A program made the position numbers and the translations under genes. Shown one piece after another: positions 31,393 to 41,239 of a stretch of 64,000 nt of DNA. Positions within the stretch are counted from its first letter, which is position 1; each line of letters begins with the position of its first letter. The notes beneath the pieces are model-generated. The model made no database searches, was not told the origin of the DNA, and worked only from the letters and a program-made list of their open reading frames with translations. Origin of the DNA: Chloroflexi bacterium CFX4 (GTDB lineage Bacteria; Chloroflexota; Anaerolineae; Aggregatilineales; UBA2796); contig QWHC01000014.1 in the NCBI GenBank assembly GCA_021404685.1, positions 1 through 64,000 on the forward strand, read 5' to 3'.

Positions 31393-32478
31393 CTAGGCGC
31401 GCAGGCGCACACTCAGGGCATGAATGGCATCCGTGCCATCGGGAAAGGCAGCCCCAATCAGGCTGTTGGGAAAGATCGCTTGTGTGAAGCCGCTTTCATC
31501 CGACGCACGCACCGCCAACCGATACAAGCCTGCTTGCGGCGGCGTCCACAAGAAATACCACCACATCCACGCTAACGGACTAGGCGGCGTGATGAGCGCC
31601 GCGGGCTGCCAAAATAGCGGCTGCCCTTGCGACTCGGCAAGCGCAGCGCTGATTTCCACCGTCTTGATTGTGCGCCCGCCACCAAAAGCATAGCCTTCTA
31701 GGTAGATTGGTGCGGCAAAAGGTAACAGGTTAGCCGTTGGTTGCCGAAAGGCGCTGTTGGTCTTGACTGCCGCCACATTTGACCACTCCCTGCCCGAACC
31801 TTCCCAATAGCCAAGCCGATCTTCGGCGGCAAAGGTGATGCGTGTGATCCATTTCGGCTGTTTTTGCCCATACAAGCCCGGGATCAAAATTCGCAGCGGG
31901 AAGCCATGCCGCGGCGGCAGTGCCTCACCGTGTGCGCCTGTGATCAACAGCACATCAGGCTGCGTTAGCCATGCAAGCGCCACGGAGGTTGTGTAGCCGT
32001 CGGCTGCCTCAAAGAGCGCGTAGCGTGCGCTTGGCAGCACGGCGGCACGCGCCAAAAGCGGCGCTAACGGCACGCCTTGCCAATCCCAAGTGCCGATCAA
32101 GCCGCCGCCCACCGGATTGCTAATGCATTGGAGCGTCCGTGTGGCGCTTTGTTGTGGCATGGCGCGCAGATCGGCAAGGCTGATCTGCAATGGATTGCCA
32201 ACTAAGCCATCCAGCGTCAGCGACCATTCGGCGGCGTTGTTAAGGTCAGGGATGCCGCGAAAAGACTTCTCATAGAGGCGGTTCAGGGGCGTGATCGGCA
32301 CTTGGATGGGCAGCGGTGGGGGCGTGGCGGCAAGTGCGGCTGCCAGATTAGGTGTTGGCGTGGGCAACTGTGCCATGCCGCGCTGATAAAGCGTCGGCGC
32401 GCTGCGCTCAGGGCGGCAGGCGGCTGCCAGAAGTGCCGTCATCAGGAAACGGCGGCGCGACCAACGCGGTTGGCTCAT
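31393..32478 (-). CDS. Molybdopterin-dependent oxidoreductase (YedY/sulfite-oxidase fold)
   Basis: The protein has 361 residues. The N-terminus has a Tat-like signal SRRRFLMTALLAAAC, which also contains a lipobox (Cys21), so it is likely an exported lipoprotein. The Mo-ligand Cys is C118 in RTLQCISNPVGG, and later elements GTWDWQGVPLAPLL and PPRHGFPLRILIPGLYGQKQ are typical of sulfite-oxidase-like domains. The C-terminal part has an Ig-like dimerisation domain. The substrate is unknown; related periplasmic enzymes repair methionine sulfoxide. It overlaps the preceding propeller gene by 4 bp. Confidence 0.92.
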   Translation of the reverse strand: MSQPRWSRRRFLMTALLAAACRPERSAPTLYQRGMAQLPTPTPNLAAALAATPPPLPIQVPITPLNRLYEKSFRGIPDLNNAAEWSLTLDGLVGNPLQISLADLRAMPQQSATRTLQCISNPVGGGLIGTWDWQGVPLAPLLARAAVLPSARYALFEAADGYTTSVALAWLTQPDVLLITGAHGEALPPRHGFPLRILIPGLYGQKQPKWITRITFAAEDRLGYWEGSGREWSNVAAVKTNSAFRQPTANLLPFAAPIYLEGYAFGGGRTIKTVEISAALAESQGQPLFWQPAALITPPSPLAWMWWYFLWTPPQAGLYRLAVRASDESGFTQAIFPNSLIGAAFPDGTDAIHALSVRLRA

Positions 32479-33518
32479 GGCAGCGTGCCAAGATAGCTAT
32501 CGGCGGAGACACGCGCCAAAGTGCCATCTGCCAGAATCAGCTTGAAGGTGCCAGCCGCCGTTAAACTGGTCAGCAGGGCGGTATCCGCACGGGCAGTCAG
32601 CGCCACAGCGCGCAGTGCCTCAGGCGGACTCTCGGTGAGCAAGCGTGCTTCGCGGGTGGTGAAATCGGCAAGGGCAAGCGCAAAGCGTGTCCGTCCACTG
32701 GCGCGGCTTAGGCTAAAGAGCGCCTTCTTACCATCTGCGGCAAAGATCGGGTAGCTGGCGCGCTCATAGCCACGCAGCACGGCGATGCCCTGCTGAATGC
32801 CGCCGTTTACCTCAATCAGGCTGAGCGCCACGCCGTCGGCTGTTATGGCAAGGCGCAGCGCACGGCGTGCATCGGGCGAAAATGCCATCACGCATGGGCA
32901 ATTGGGCGAGTCGGGCAGCGCGGCTGCCTCTAGCGTGGCAGTGTTCAGGCGGAAAACGCCTTCAATGGGCAGTTCGAGGGCGGGCGGCAATTCCTCAAAC
33001 AGATCGGTGCGGCGTGTGTAGAAAACATAGGCGCCATCGTCGCTAATGGCGAGCGGCAAAACGCCTAGCCCTAGCGTAGAGGTGGTGTGCAGCACCATCG
33101 TATTTTCACCGATCAGCCCTTCCACCACGAATAAATCGCTGACTGTGCCGCGTTCGCTTCGTGTGGTGAACGCCCACGCCAGCCACTGCCCATTGGCAGA
33201 GGCGACCCAACGGGTGATCGTTGACTCGGTTTGGCGCGGAATGTAGGGATGCAGGGCAATATCGCCGTTGGGCAGGGCAACAAGCGCCGCCTGTGTATCA
33301 GCAGCGCGGAACAGCACGCCGCCGCCGATCAGGGTGTGCCAATCGCCATTGGCGTTGACGGTTGCGCCCAGCGCGGTGCGCGCATCGGCAAAGATGACCG
33401 TTTGCCCGCGCAAAAAGACATCATAGCGTGATGAGTCGGGCGCGGCATGTGCCGCGAAGCTGCCCAAAGCGCCGAAACACAGGCAGCAGGCTATAATCAA
33501 GCGGCGAAAACGTGACAT
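32475..33518 (-). CDS. Secreted beta-propeller-like hypothetical protein
   Basis: This 347-residue exported protein has a signal peptide (FRRLIIACCLCFGALGSFAA, then HAAP) and repeated blade-like strands with WLAWAF, GAYVFYTRR, ARRALRLAI and KKALFSLSR. It resembles TolB/WD40-type propellers, but no canonical WD motif is visible. The ATG at 33518 starts the signal; an upstream in-frame codon adds 19 residues with no function. It overlaps the molybdopterin enzyme by 4 bp and precedes it in the transcript, so the two may act together at the cell surface. Confidence 0.75.
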   Translation of the reverse strand: MSRFRRLIIACCLCFGALGSFAAHAAPDSSRYDVFLRGQTVIFADARTALGATVNANGDWHTLIGGGVLFRAADTQAALVALPNGDIALHPYIPRQTESTITRWVASANGQWLAWAFTTRSERGTVSDLFVVEGLIGENTMVLHTTSTLGLGVLPLAISDDGAYVFYTRRTDLFEELPPALELPIEGVFRLNTATLEAAALPDSPNCPCVMAFSPDARRALRLAITADGVALSLIEVNGGIQQGIAVLRGYERASYPIFAADGKKALFSLSRASGRTRFALALADFTTREARLLTESPPEALRAVALTARADTALLTSLTAAGTFKLILADGTLARVSADSYLGTLP

Positions 33519-33587
33519 CAGGTTCAAGCAACCGCAAATACAGATGATTGAGGCTATTCTAGCACGCCTTAGCAAGAAAGTTCTGCC

Positions 33588-33929
33588 ATGCGCCCATTTT
33601 TAAGTTCCCTCTTAGCCCTGCTGCTGTTGGCAGCCTGCGATCTGGTGCCACCTGCGCTCTTTGCACCGCCCACACCAACCGATGCACCGCCTGATGTGCC
33701 GTTGCAGGCATGGACGCTCCGCAACGGCTACTTTTGGTCGCAGCCGGACGTGATTTTTGGTGTGCTGAAGGGTGTTGCACCGCCACAGACTGAGTTGGCG
33801 GTGCTGTTCGGACCGACAGAAGGCTATGTAGACTCAGGCATTCTCGGTGAGTTCTACCTTGTGCGGGCGGTAGGCGCGCCACTTTCGGGCTGGATTCGGG
33901 CGCAGGAGATCACGTTCCAGCGCCCCTGA
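33588..33929 (+). CDS. Small lipoprotein
   Basis: This 113-residue protein has a lipoprotein signal SLLALLLLAAC (lipid Cys about residue 16), a Pro/Thr-rich spacer FAPPTPTDAPPD and a beta-rich domain ending YLVRAVGAPLSGWIRAQEI, which resembles an SH3b-like fold. Its last 96 bp overlap the tail of the converging ABC-2-like gene. The product family is not recognised. Confidence 0.7.
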   Translation: MRPFLSSLLALLLLAACDLVPPALFAPPTPTDAPPDVPLQAWTLRNGYFWSQPDVIFGVLKGVAPPQTELAVLFGPTEGYVDSGILGEFYLVRAVGAPLSGWIRAQEITFQRP

Positions 33930-34889
33930 TCTGCCCGTGCCGCCTGTCTGTGCCGCCGCCTGACGGGTGGAAAGCGCACCGCTGGCGCGCATCATCCACA
34001 GCGTGATGAAAAAGGCGATTATGGAGGCTGCGACCAACATCAGCAGCACGCCGCTGTAGGTGCCAAGCGCATCTATGTGCCTGCCTCGCGTCCAGTTGGT
34101 GAGCGGCAGCACTAGCAGATAAAGCGGCGAGGTGCCGCCATCGGCAAAGGCAAAGGGCGAATAACGATACCAGCGGTAAGAAGCACTGCCCAGTTCGTAG
34201 CGCGTGAAGGCGGCAAAAATCGCCACAGGTGCAAAGCGCACTGCGATGGCTGTCGCTGCTGCCAGCGCGCCGCGCCGAAACGTGGTGCTGGCAAAAATGC
34301 CGAGCAGGGTGCAGCAGGCAGCCTCTACCAATGTGATCAGGACGGTTAGCCCAACGGCGGCAAAGGTTGCCCACGGCAGCCACTCGACCGTTGGCAGCAC
34401 TGGCTCATCGTAGGCGTAGCTGTAGTTGTAGCGCCGATAGGAGAAATAGGCGTAGCGGTGCAGCATGGCGATCATCAGCACAGGCAGCATTGCCAAACGC
34501 ACCGTCCCCAATGCCACAATCCACGGCGCGGCACGGCGCAGCGCAGCAAACCATTTGCCAAACAGAATTTGGCGCGCACTCATGCCGGTTAGCACGAGCG
34601 AATCCCACGTTTGCGAGACATGCTCACGGCTAACGGTGTTGGCGCCGGCGATGATGCAGCGCACGGCAACAATGGCGTGAACGACCCAAATCGAAACAAG
34701 GGCGAACTCGCGGGTGTGGCGAAAGGCAATTTGTGGGTCGCTCAGGCTGAGCGGCACACCGATCAGGATGGCGAGCAAAACAAGCGGCGCAAGCACCTTG
34801 CCAATGCGGGTGCTGCGTGGCGCGCTGCGGCGCTGATGGGTGATTTCCTGCCAGAACACAGGGTTGCGCTTACGGGAAAGGGCGGTCAT
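33834..34889 (-). CDS. ABC-2 type permease-like membrane protein
   Basis: This protein of about 351 residues has about six membrane helices. The early segment NPVFWQEITHQRRSA and the later SREHVSQTWDSLVLTGMSAR and FGKWFAALRRA are typical of ABC-2-type permeases in Chloroflexota. No ATPase gene is adjacent. ATG at 34889 has AAAAGGA about 11 bp upstream; alternative in-frame starts at 34910 and 34955 are less supported. The C-terminal 30 residues overlap the converging lipoprotein gene, so the true end may be earlier. Confidence 0.7.
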   Translation of the reverse strand: MTALSRKRNPVFWQEITHQRRSAPRSTRIGKVLAPLVLLAILIGVPLSLSDPQIAFRHTREFALVSIWVVHAIVAVRCIIAGANTVSREHVSQTWDSLVLTGMSARQILFGKWFAALRRAAPWIVALGTVRLAMLPVLMIAMLHRYAYFSYRRYNYSYAYDEPVLPTVEWLPWATFAAVGLTVLITLVEAACCTLLGIFASTTFRRGALAAATAIAVRFAPVAIFAAFTRYELGSASYRWYRYSPFAFADGGTSPLYLLVLPLTNWTRGRHIDALGTYSGVLLMLVAASIIAFFITLWMMRASGALSTRQAAAQTGGTGRSGALERDLLRPNPARKWRAYRPHKVELTENA

Positions 34890-35047
34890 AGGGCGCGTAT
34901 CCTTTTCCATTGCCAACGATTCATGTATTGTGCAGAAAAATATGGCAGCGCGCAACTGCTCTCCGCTTTTTGGGATTGTCTCTGGTACTATATATCCCTA
35001 AAATACCTACCGTCTCTGTGCCTTTTGACAAGTGAGGCTTAAAAATT

Positions 35048-36166
35048 ATGACCTTTCCACACGCCCAAGCCCGACTCGATAAACTGCGTGGCATTGTACG
35101 CCGCGCCCAGCTTGATTGCGTTGCGCTGATACCCGGCGCGAACCTTTTCTACCTGAGCGGTGCGCCCTTTGAGGCTGCTTCGCGCCCGCTGCTGCTGCTG
35201 GTGACGCCTGAAGAGACGCCCGCCCTGATCATCCCTGCCCTTGAGCTGCCGCGCATTGAAGGGCGTGAGCCATTCCCGCTGCGCTATTTCAGCTACAGCG
35301 ATGCCGAAGGCTACGACTCCGCGTTTGCGGCAGCCTGCCAAGCGCTGAACCTCGCGGGCAAGCAGATCGGCGTGGAAGGCATGAAAATGCGCTTTGCCGA
35401 AGGTGCAGCCCTTGCCCGCCACGCGCCAAACAGCCGCGTACAGGCTGCCGACGATAGCCTGCAATGGTTGCGCGTCCACAAGAGCGCCGATGAAATTGCC
35501 CTCATGCAGCGCGCCATCGCCATTAGCGAGGCGGCACTTGCCCAGACCTTGCCACATGTGCGCGTCGGCATGACTGAACGGCACATCGCACACCTGCTGA
35601 CCGAAGCGCTCAGCGCGAACGGCGCAGAGGCACACGCCTTTGAGCCATTGGTACTAAGCGGCGAGAACACTGCCCAGCCACACGGCAGCATCACAGGGCG
35701 CGCCGTGCGCGAAGGTGACCTGTTGCTATTCGATTTCGGTGCGAAGGTCAGCGGCTACGCAGCCGATATTACGCGCACCTTTGTGGTCGGGGCGCCCAGC
35801 CCTGAGATCAGCCGCATCTATGAGACGGTGCTTGCCGCGAACATGGCAGGCATCGCCGCTGCGAAAGCAGGCGCGCCTTGCCAAGCGGTAGATCGCGCTG
35901 CGCGACAGGTCATCACCGAAGCGGGCTATGGCGAATATTTCATTCACCGCACCGGGCATGGCTTAGGGCTGGATATTCACGAACCGCCCTACATGCGTGA
36001 GGGCAATGCACAGCTTTTGGAAAGCGGCATGACCTTCACCGTAGAGCCGGGCATTTATATCAATGGTGTAGGCGGCGTCCGCATTGAGGATGACGTACAC
36101 ATCACCGACGAAGGCGCACAAGTGCTAACCAGCTTTCCCAAAGCACTGCAAAGCATTGGAGCGTGA
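35048..36166 (+). CDS. M24 metallopeptidase (Xaa-Pro peptidase family)
   Basis: The protein has 372 residues. The N-terminal creatinase domain (to about 145) precedes a pita-bread catalytic domain. The five metal ligands are visible: two Asp in LLLFDFGAKVSGYAADITRT, His in IHRTGHGLGLDIHEPP, Glu in FTVEPGIY and Glu in GGVRIEDDVHIT. It removes N-terminal residues before Pro, or splits X-Pro dipeptides. It heads a plus-strand run with the following esterase and lyase, 3-15 bp apart. Confidence 0.93.
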   Translation: MTFPHAQARLDKLRGIVRRAQLDCVALIPGANLFYLSGAPFEAASRPLLLLVTPEETPALIIPALELPRIEGREPFPLRYFSYSDAEGYDSAFAAACQALNLAGKQIGVEGMKMRFAEGAALARHAPNSRVQAADDSLQWLRVHKSADEIALMQRAIAISEAALAQTLPHVRVGMTERHIAHLLTEALSANGAEAHAFEPLVLSGENTAQPHGSITGRAVREGDLLLFDFGAKVSGYAADITRTFVVGAPSPEISRIYETVLAANMAGIAAAKAGAPCQAVDRAARQVITEAGYGEYFIHRTGHGLGLDIHEPPYMREGNAQLLESGMTFTVEPGIYINGVGGVRIEDDVHITDEGAQVLTSFPKALQSIGA

Positions 36167-36169
36167 ACT

Positions 36170-36826
36170 ATGACGGAACATTTCTTCTACCTGCACGGCT
36201 TTGCCTCATCACCTGCCTCCGGCAAGGCGCAGGATTTCAAGGCGCGCTTTGCCCAGCGCGGTCTGACGCTGCACATTCCCGATCTGAACGTGCCGAGCTT
36301 TGAAGAACTCACGCTCAGCGCCATGATCGCGCATGTGGCGGCGGAAATTCGGCGCTTGCCCTACGGCGCGGTCAACTTGATCGGATCGAGCATGGGCGGT
36401 GCGGTGGCGCTGCATTTGGCAGATCGGCTGAGAGATGCCGAAGGCGGGCAAGTGGCACGTTTGCTGCTGTTGGCGCCTGCGCTGGACTTTGAGGCGAATC
36501 GGATTAACCAACTGAGCGAAGAGGGCGTGCGCGCTTGGCGTGAAAGCGGCTGGCTCAGCCTGTTCCACTATGGCGAGAATGCCGAAAAGCGCGTGCATTA
36601 CGGGCTGATGGAAGACATGCTGACCTATGATGCCTTTCAGGTTGACCTTAAGCAACCAATCTTGATCTATCACGGTGTGCATGATGAATCGGTAGATTAT
36701 CGCCAGTCGGTGCGTTTTGCCGAGACGCGCCCGAATGTGGCACTGCGCCTTGTGGATTCTGATCACCAACTGCGCGATCAGGTGGATACCATCTGGGCAG
36801 AAGCGATCACGTTCTTCAACCTATAG
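36170..36826 (+). CDS. Alpha/beta hydrolase, YqiA/YcfP-like esterase
   Basis: This 218-residue single-domain hydrolase has an N-terminal FFYLHGFASSPASGKAQDF, nucleophile elbow GSSMGG, the acid in YHGVHDESVDY and His in DSDHQLRDQ. This is the complete catalytic triad and the short length of the YqiA/UPF0227-type esterases. The substrate is unknown. The start is 3 bp after the peptidase stop. Confidence 0.9.
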   Translation: MTEHFFYLHGFASSPASGKAQDFKARFAQRGLTLHIPDLNVPSFEELTLSAMIAHVAAEIRRLPYGAVNLIGSSMGGAVALHLADRLRDAEGGQVARLLLLAPALDFEANRINQLSEEGVRAWRESGWLSLFHYGENAEKRVHYGLMEDMLTYDAFQVDLKQPILIYHGVHDESVDYRQSVRFAETRPNVALRLVDSDHQLRDQVDTIWAEAITFFNL

Positions 36827-36841
36827 CGGAAAGGGTTCACT

Positions 36842-38374
36842 ATGAGCGAAAACAAACAACGGGCTGCCCAAGCGGGGCATATGGGCTACGGATCGCGCCT
36901 GAAAGAACAACCTGCCGATGAATTAGTGCAGTCTGCCTTCGCCCATGAAGTTGCCGACGGCGTCCTGCTCTATCACGGTATGAGCCTTGCCGATCTCGCC
37001 TACTGCGTTATGCTCTGCGAGTGCGCCCTGATTCCGCTGTCGGCACGTTCGCCGCTCTTGCGCGGCTTGCTTGATCTGCACGCTGTGCCTGCTCATCAAT
37101 TTCCCTTTGATCCGATCTACGGCGATGTTTACACCAACCGCGAACAGGCACTCCGTGAGCGCGTGCCGCACAGCAGTGTAGATGGCTGGCTGCGGCTTGG
37201 GCGCGCCCGCCGCGAGTCGTCCACAGTCGGCTACCTGATCACGGCACGCAAGCACCTGTTGCGCCTGATCGAGGCGCACGCTGCCCTGATTGCTGCCCTG
37301 CTGCGGCTTGCCGCACAACACCGCGCCACACTCATGCCGGACTACACCTACCTGCAAAAAGCGCACCCAACCACGCTGGCGCATTATCTGCTCACCTTTG
37401 CCGCGCCGCTGCTGCGTGATGCGGAACGGCTGCGCGCCGCCTATGCGCGCTTGAACCAGTCACCGATTGGCGGCGGCAGCGTAAACGGCTCACGGCTGCC
37501 GTTGGATCGGGCGCGGGCAGCCGAACTGCTCGGCTTTGAAGGCATCGCCGCGCACACCCGCGATGCCATGTGGCAGCCAGACGTGGCGATTGAAGTTGCC
37601 GCCGCGGTGGTCATCCTGATGACGACCCTTGATCGGCTCTCCGAAGACCTCTATATCTTTGCCACCGAAGAATTCGGCTACCTGACGCTTGCCGACGCGC
37701 ACTCGCGCACCAGCGTGATCATGCCGCAGAAGAAGAATCCGTACAGCCTTGCCTATGTGCGCGGCGCGGCACGTGCCAGCAGCGCAGCCCTGCATACCAT
37801 CATCGCCACCAACCAGACGCCCTCTGGTCAGCCAGACAACCGCATTTTTGCCTATGGCGACCTGCCACGCGCCCTAGACAACGCTACTCGCGCCCTGCAT
37901 TTGCTGACAGGCGTGCTGGAGCGCGCCGAATGGCACACCGAACGCATGGCAGCCCGTTCCGCCGAAGGCTTTAGCGGCGCTACCGACTTGGGCGACTATC
38001 TGAGTGAGGCAGCCGAACTTGACCCACGCACGGCGCACCGCCTGATCGGCTATGCGGTGCGCGCCGCACTAGAGGCGGGGCAACCCAGCAGCACGCCGAT
38101 CAGCAGCGCGGCGCTTGACCAAGCAGCGCAAGCGCTCCTCGGACGGATGCTCAACCTGCCCGAAGATGCCGTTCGCAAGGCGCAAGACGCCGCTGCCATT
38201 GTCGAGTCGCGGCGCGGGCTGGGCGGCGCCAGCGCGGACTCGGTCACGGCACTTTTGGCAGACTATCAAGCGCGCTACCAAGATTATCAGTGGTGGGAAG
38301 ATCAAGAGCAGGTGCGCCTTGAAATGGTGGAGCAGACTTTGCTCATCATCGCACGCACCATCGCTGAAAGTTAG
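36842..38374 (+). CDS. Fumarase/aspartase superfamily lyase, argininosuccinate-lyase-like
   Basis: The protein has 510 residues. The ASL-like elements are PDYTYLQKAHPTTLAHYLL (the TxLQxAQP region), NQSPIGGGSVNGSRLPLDR (SPLGSGAL region) and the superfamily signature RTSVIMPQKKNPYSLAYVRG, which holds the catalytic Ser. The signature differs from true argininosuccinate lyase: RTS for GSS and KKNPY for KKNPD. The substrate may therefore differ, and no other arginine genes are nearby. AAAGGG precedes the ATG. The stop overlaps the converging DUF429 gene by 4 bp. Confidence 0.85.
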   Translation: MSENKQRAAQAGHMGYGSRLKEQPADELVQSAFAHEVADGVLLYHGMSLADLAYCVMLCECALIPLSARSPLLRGLLDLHAVPAHQFPFDPIYGDVYTNREQALRERVPHSSVDGWLRLGRARRESSTVGYLITARKHLLRLIEAHAALIAALLRLAAQHRATLMPDYTYLQKAHPTTLAHYLLTFAAPLLRDAERLRAAYARLNQSPIGGGSVNGSRLPLDRARAAELLGFEGIAAHTRDAMWQPDVAIEVAAAVVILMTTLDRLSEDLYIFATEEFGYLTLADAHSRTSVIMPQKKNPYSLAYVRGAARASSAALHTIIATNQTPSGQPDNRIFAYGDLPRALDNATRALHLLTGVLERAEWHTERMAARSAEGFSGATDLGDYLSEAAELDPRTAHRLIGYAVRAALEAGQPSSTPISSAALDQAAQALLGRMLNLPEDAVRKAQDAAAIVESRRGLGGASADSVTALLADYQARYQDYQWWEDQEQVRLEMVEQTLLIIARTIAES

Positions 38375-39117
38375 CCCAGACGCGGCGCGACGATGTAGCC
38401 TTCTGCCAATGTCCCATAGACTTGCCAGAAGGCAGCGGCGTGCCACCAGTAATGCAGGGCAATATAGGCACACAGCAGGGCATCGCGCTTATCTTCTTCC
38501 GCCTTGCGCCACGCACCGTCCAGCAGATCATCGGGCAGATCAAGCGGCGGCACAGCCTGACCCAAAGTGCGTAGCTGCGCCGCGTAGGTTTGCCACGCGG
38601 ACTCTTGCGCCGCCTTGCTCAGCCCTTGTTTACGTTTGTAGCGCAGCGCACGCGGCAAGCGGAACAAGCCAACCATGGCGGCGTGCGGATATGCCTCAAA
38701 GGCACAGCGTACAGCCTGCTGTGCTTCAAAGTGCGGTGTGTGCTGAATATCAAGGGCAGCAAAGCCTGCTATCAGCCATTCACCGCGCAGCACGCCGCTG
38801 TTATATTTGCCGAGCAAGGTTCGGTTGGCAGGGTGCGCGCCTGCGCCATATTTGGCAAACGCCTTGCTGATCAGCGCATCGCCAAGCCGCTTGCCCGCCG
38901 TGTTTGGCACACACAGCGGCGCGTCAATCGCCACGATCAGCGGCGTGTGGTGAGCGTAGCGCGCCACGAACGCCAAAATCTCAGCGTCAGTCCGCAGGTA
39001 GGAAGGCGGCTCGGTAAGGTAAGCGCGCCCTGTTTGCCGATCAAGGGTCAGGGCAGCTAGTCCGCTGGCGTTGCGCGCCGACCACGCCAGATCAATGCCC
39101 AAAAAGGCAGCCTGCAC
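38371..39117 (-). CDS. DUF429 family protein
   Basis: This 248-residue protein has the RNase H-like opening AAFLGIDLAWSARNASGLA with an Asp, then LIVAIDAPLCVPN and a C-terminal KRDALLCAYIALHYW. This is the DUF429 pattern, a predicted RNase H-fold nuclease family with no firm role. The start is GTG at 39117 overlapping the previous stop (TAGTG); a longer in-frame start would lie inside the glycosyltransferase gene. Confidence 0.85.
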   Translation of the reverse strand: MQAAFLGIDLAWSARNASGLAALTLDRQTGRAYLTEPPSYLRTDAEILAFVARYAHHTPLIVAIDAPLCVPNTAGKRLGDALISKAFAKYGAGAHPANRTLLGKYNSGVLRGEWLIAGFAALDIQHTPHFEAQQAVRCAFEAYPHAAMVGLFRLPRALRYKRKQGLSKAAQESAWQTYAAQLRTLGQAVPPLDLPDDLLDGAWRKAEEDKRDALLCAYIALHYWWHAAAFWQVYGTLAEGYIVAPRLG

Positions 39118-40508
39118 TAGAAGGCACCTTTGCGGCGCACCACAACGAACAGTGTGCGCCACAGGATCACCAGATCGAGCAGGATTGAGTAGTTTTGAAT
39201 GTAGTAGAGGTCATCTTCGGTGTGCAGGTGCATCGGCTTATCGCTGCGCCCATTGATCTGCCACCAACCGGTCATACCCTGCGGCACGGCAAAGCGCTTA
39301 AGCTGCCATGCCTGATATTTTTCGACCATCCACAGCACCTCAGGGCGCGGTCCGACGAGGCTCATCTCACCTTTTAGCACGTTGATAAGCTGCGGCAGTT
39401 CGTCTAGGCTGGTGCGCCGCAAAAACTTGCCGACGCGCGTCACACGCGGATCATCTATCGCCTTGTGGATCAAGTTGCCGTGTTCATCGTAGCGCAGCAC
39501 TTCAGCCTGCCGCGCCTCAGCGTCGTGCGTCATGGTGCGGAATTTATACATGGTGAAGGGCTTGCCATTCTCGCCAACGCGCACCTGCTTAAAGAGCGCC
39601 GCACCGCTGGAGTCGAGGCGGATTGCTAGCCAAATGCCTGCCCACAGCGGCGCGCTGAGGATCAGGCTCAAGGTGCCGATGATCAGATCGAAGGCGCGCT
39701 TGACGGTGCGCTGATAGATGGTCAGGGCAGGGTCGCGCAGGTTGATGAGCGGCACGCCGCCGAAATCTTCCACCGTAGCGCGGTACAGCACAAGGTTCAG
39801 GTAGTTGGGCGCAACGCGCACTTGGACGGGCAGCCGCTGCAATTCGAGGATCAGGTCATTCAGGCGCTCATAGTCGCGGTAGGGCAAGGTGATGATCACT
39901 TCGTCTATGGCGTGTGCCTTCACAATACGGTGTGCCTCTGCCAGCTTGCCTAAGTGTGGCAGATCAAGCACGGCTGACTCCTGATCATCCAAAAAGCCGA
40001 CCAGCACGACGCCCGCCCAGGCATAGCCGTGCAGAGTCTCGGCAATCTGCTGCCCCAGTTCGCCACCGCCCACGATCAAGGCGCGGCGTGCTTTCACGCG
40101 CCCTCGCGCAAAAATTAGATGAACGACAAGCCGCCACAGCACGCGCAGCGTCGTATCCAGCGCAGCAAGGTAGACGACTAACAGGCGCGAAACATCGCGG
40201 TCGGTGAAGTAGAGCGCGCCTGCCAACACCAACAGGGCAAAAAAGCTGGCAGACAGCACATGCCGCACTTCGTCCAGCAGGCGCACATTACGGCGCGGAT
40301 CGTAGACGCTGAGCGTAAAAAAGACGATCAGCCAGATCAGGATGGCGAGGGCGATCAAAGTTGGTGGCAGCACAACCTCGCTCTCGATTAGTGCGCCGAA
40401 AGGCAGGGCTGCCCGCAGATAGCCCGAAAACGCTAAGGCGCTGAGCGTACACAACACATCGAGGATGATTGCTAGGAGTGTGTAGGTTGCACCTTGCCGC
40501 CGAACCAT
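39117..40508 (-). CDS. Polyprenyl glycosylphosphotransferase (sugar transferase, WcaJ-like)
   Basis: This 463-residue membrane enzyme has four or five N-terminal helices, a CoA-binding-like Rossmann region ([20 protein letters not shown]) and a C-terminal bacterial sugar transferase domain: [60 protein letters not shown] and PEV. It starts exopolysaccharide or O-antigen repeat synthesis by moving a sugar-phosphate to undecaprenyl phosphate. ATG at 40508. It overlaps the DUF429 start and follows the methyltransferase gene by 12 bp. Confidence 0.95.
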   Translation of the reverse strand: MVRRQGATYTLLAIILDVLCTLSALAFSGYLRAALPFGALIESEVVLPPTLIALAILIWLIVFFTLSVYDPRRNVRLLDEVRHVLSASFFALLVLAGALYFTDRDVSRLLVVYLAALDTTLRVLWRLVVHLIFARGRVKARRALIVGGGELGQQIAETLHGYAWAGVVLVGFLDDQESAVLDLPHLGKLAEAHRIVKAHAIDEVIITLPYRDYERLNDLILELQRLPVQVRVAPNYLNLVLYRATVEDFGGVPLINLRDPALTIYQRTVKRAFDLIIGTLSLILSAPLWAGIWLAIRLDSSGAALFKQVRVGENGKPFTMYKFRTMTHDAEARQAEVLRYDEHGNLIHKAIDDPRVTRVGKFLRRTSLDELPQLINVLKGEMSLVGPRPEVLWMVEKYQAWQLKRFAVPQGMTGWWQINGRSDKPMHLHTEDDLYYIQNYSILLDLVILWRTLFVVVRRKGAF

Positions 40509-40520
40509 AGGTTTGCCTAT

Positions 40521-41189
40521 TTAGTCGCTGATGACCTGTGCAATTGCCAAACCATCATAGCCTTTGCTGCCAACGGTCTGAAGAACGGTTGCCTTCAGGC
40601 GCGGCTCGGCAGCCAGCAGTGCGTGCAGTTGGCGCGTGCCTTGAATGTTCGGATCGCCGCTCTCGGCGTTCAGCACGCCGCCTTTACGGATGACGTTATC
40701 CACAACGATCAGGCTGCCGCGCCGCGTCAGTTTGAGCGCCCACGCCAAATAGTGAGGATTATTCGGCTTATCGGCATCAATGAAGACCATATCGAAAAGA
40801 TGCCCTTCCTCAGCCAGTTTTGGCAAACTCTCCAACGCCGCACCGAGCCGCACCTCGATCTGGTGGCTGCGCCCAGCACGGGCGATATTCGCTTTGGCAA
40901 CTTCGGCGTGCTTGGGCATCACTTCAAGGGTGATCAGCTTACCCTCTGGTGGCAAGGCTTGCGCCAGCCATAAGGTGCTGTAGGCGCCCAATGTGCCGAT
41001 CTCTAGGATGGTGCGTGCGCCATGCAGTTGGGCAAGCAACATCAGGAATTTACCCTGCATTGGCGAAACATTAATGCTTGGCAAGCCGTGCACGTCCGAG
41101 TCGCGCAGCGCAGCTTCCAACGCGGAATCCGACGGCAGATAGAGATCGGCAAGGTAGCTATCTACCGCTGCCCACTGTTCCTCAGACAT
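40521..41189 (-). CDS. SAM-dependent O-methyltransferase
   Basis: This 222-residue enzyme of the caffeoyl-CoA/catechol O-methyltransferase family has a SAM site ILEIGTLGAYSTLWLAQAL, acidic loop ITLEVMPKHAEVAKANI, metal-binding Asp in FDMVFIDADKPNNPHYL and IVVDNVIRKGGV. The acceptor is unknown. AAGGAG lies 5 bp before ATG 41189, which decides the start. It directly precedes the sugar transferase gene. Confidence 0.94.
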   Translation of the reverse strand: MSEEQWAAVDSYLADLYLPSDSALEAALRDSDVHGLPSINVSPMQGKFLMLLAQLHGARTILEIGTLGAYSTLWLAQALPPEGKLITLEVMPKHAEVAKANIARAGRSHQIEVRLGAALESLPKLAEEGHLFDMVFIDADKPNNPHYLAWALKLTRRGSLIVVDNVIRKGGVLNAESGDPNIQGTRQLHALLAAEPRLKATVLQTVGSKGYDGLAIAQVISD

Positions 41190-41239
41190 GCTCACTCCTT
41201 GATCTTTGAACAGGCTGTGAATGCCCTACAAGACTACGG

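Noticed and set aside
34890..34955. Longer start of the ABC-2-like permease
   Set aside because: The longer starts lack a clear ribosome site, while the ATG at 34889 has AAAAGGA upstream.
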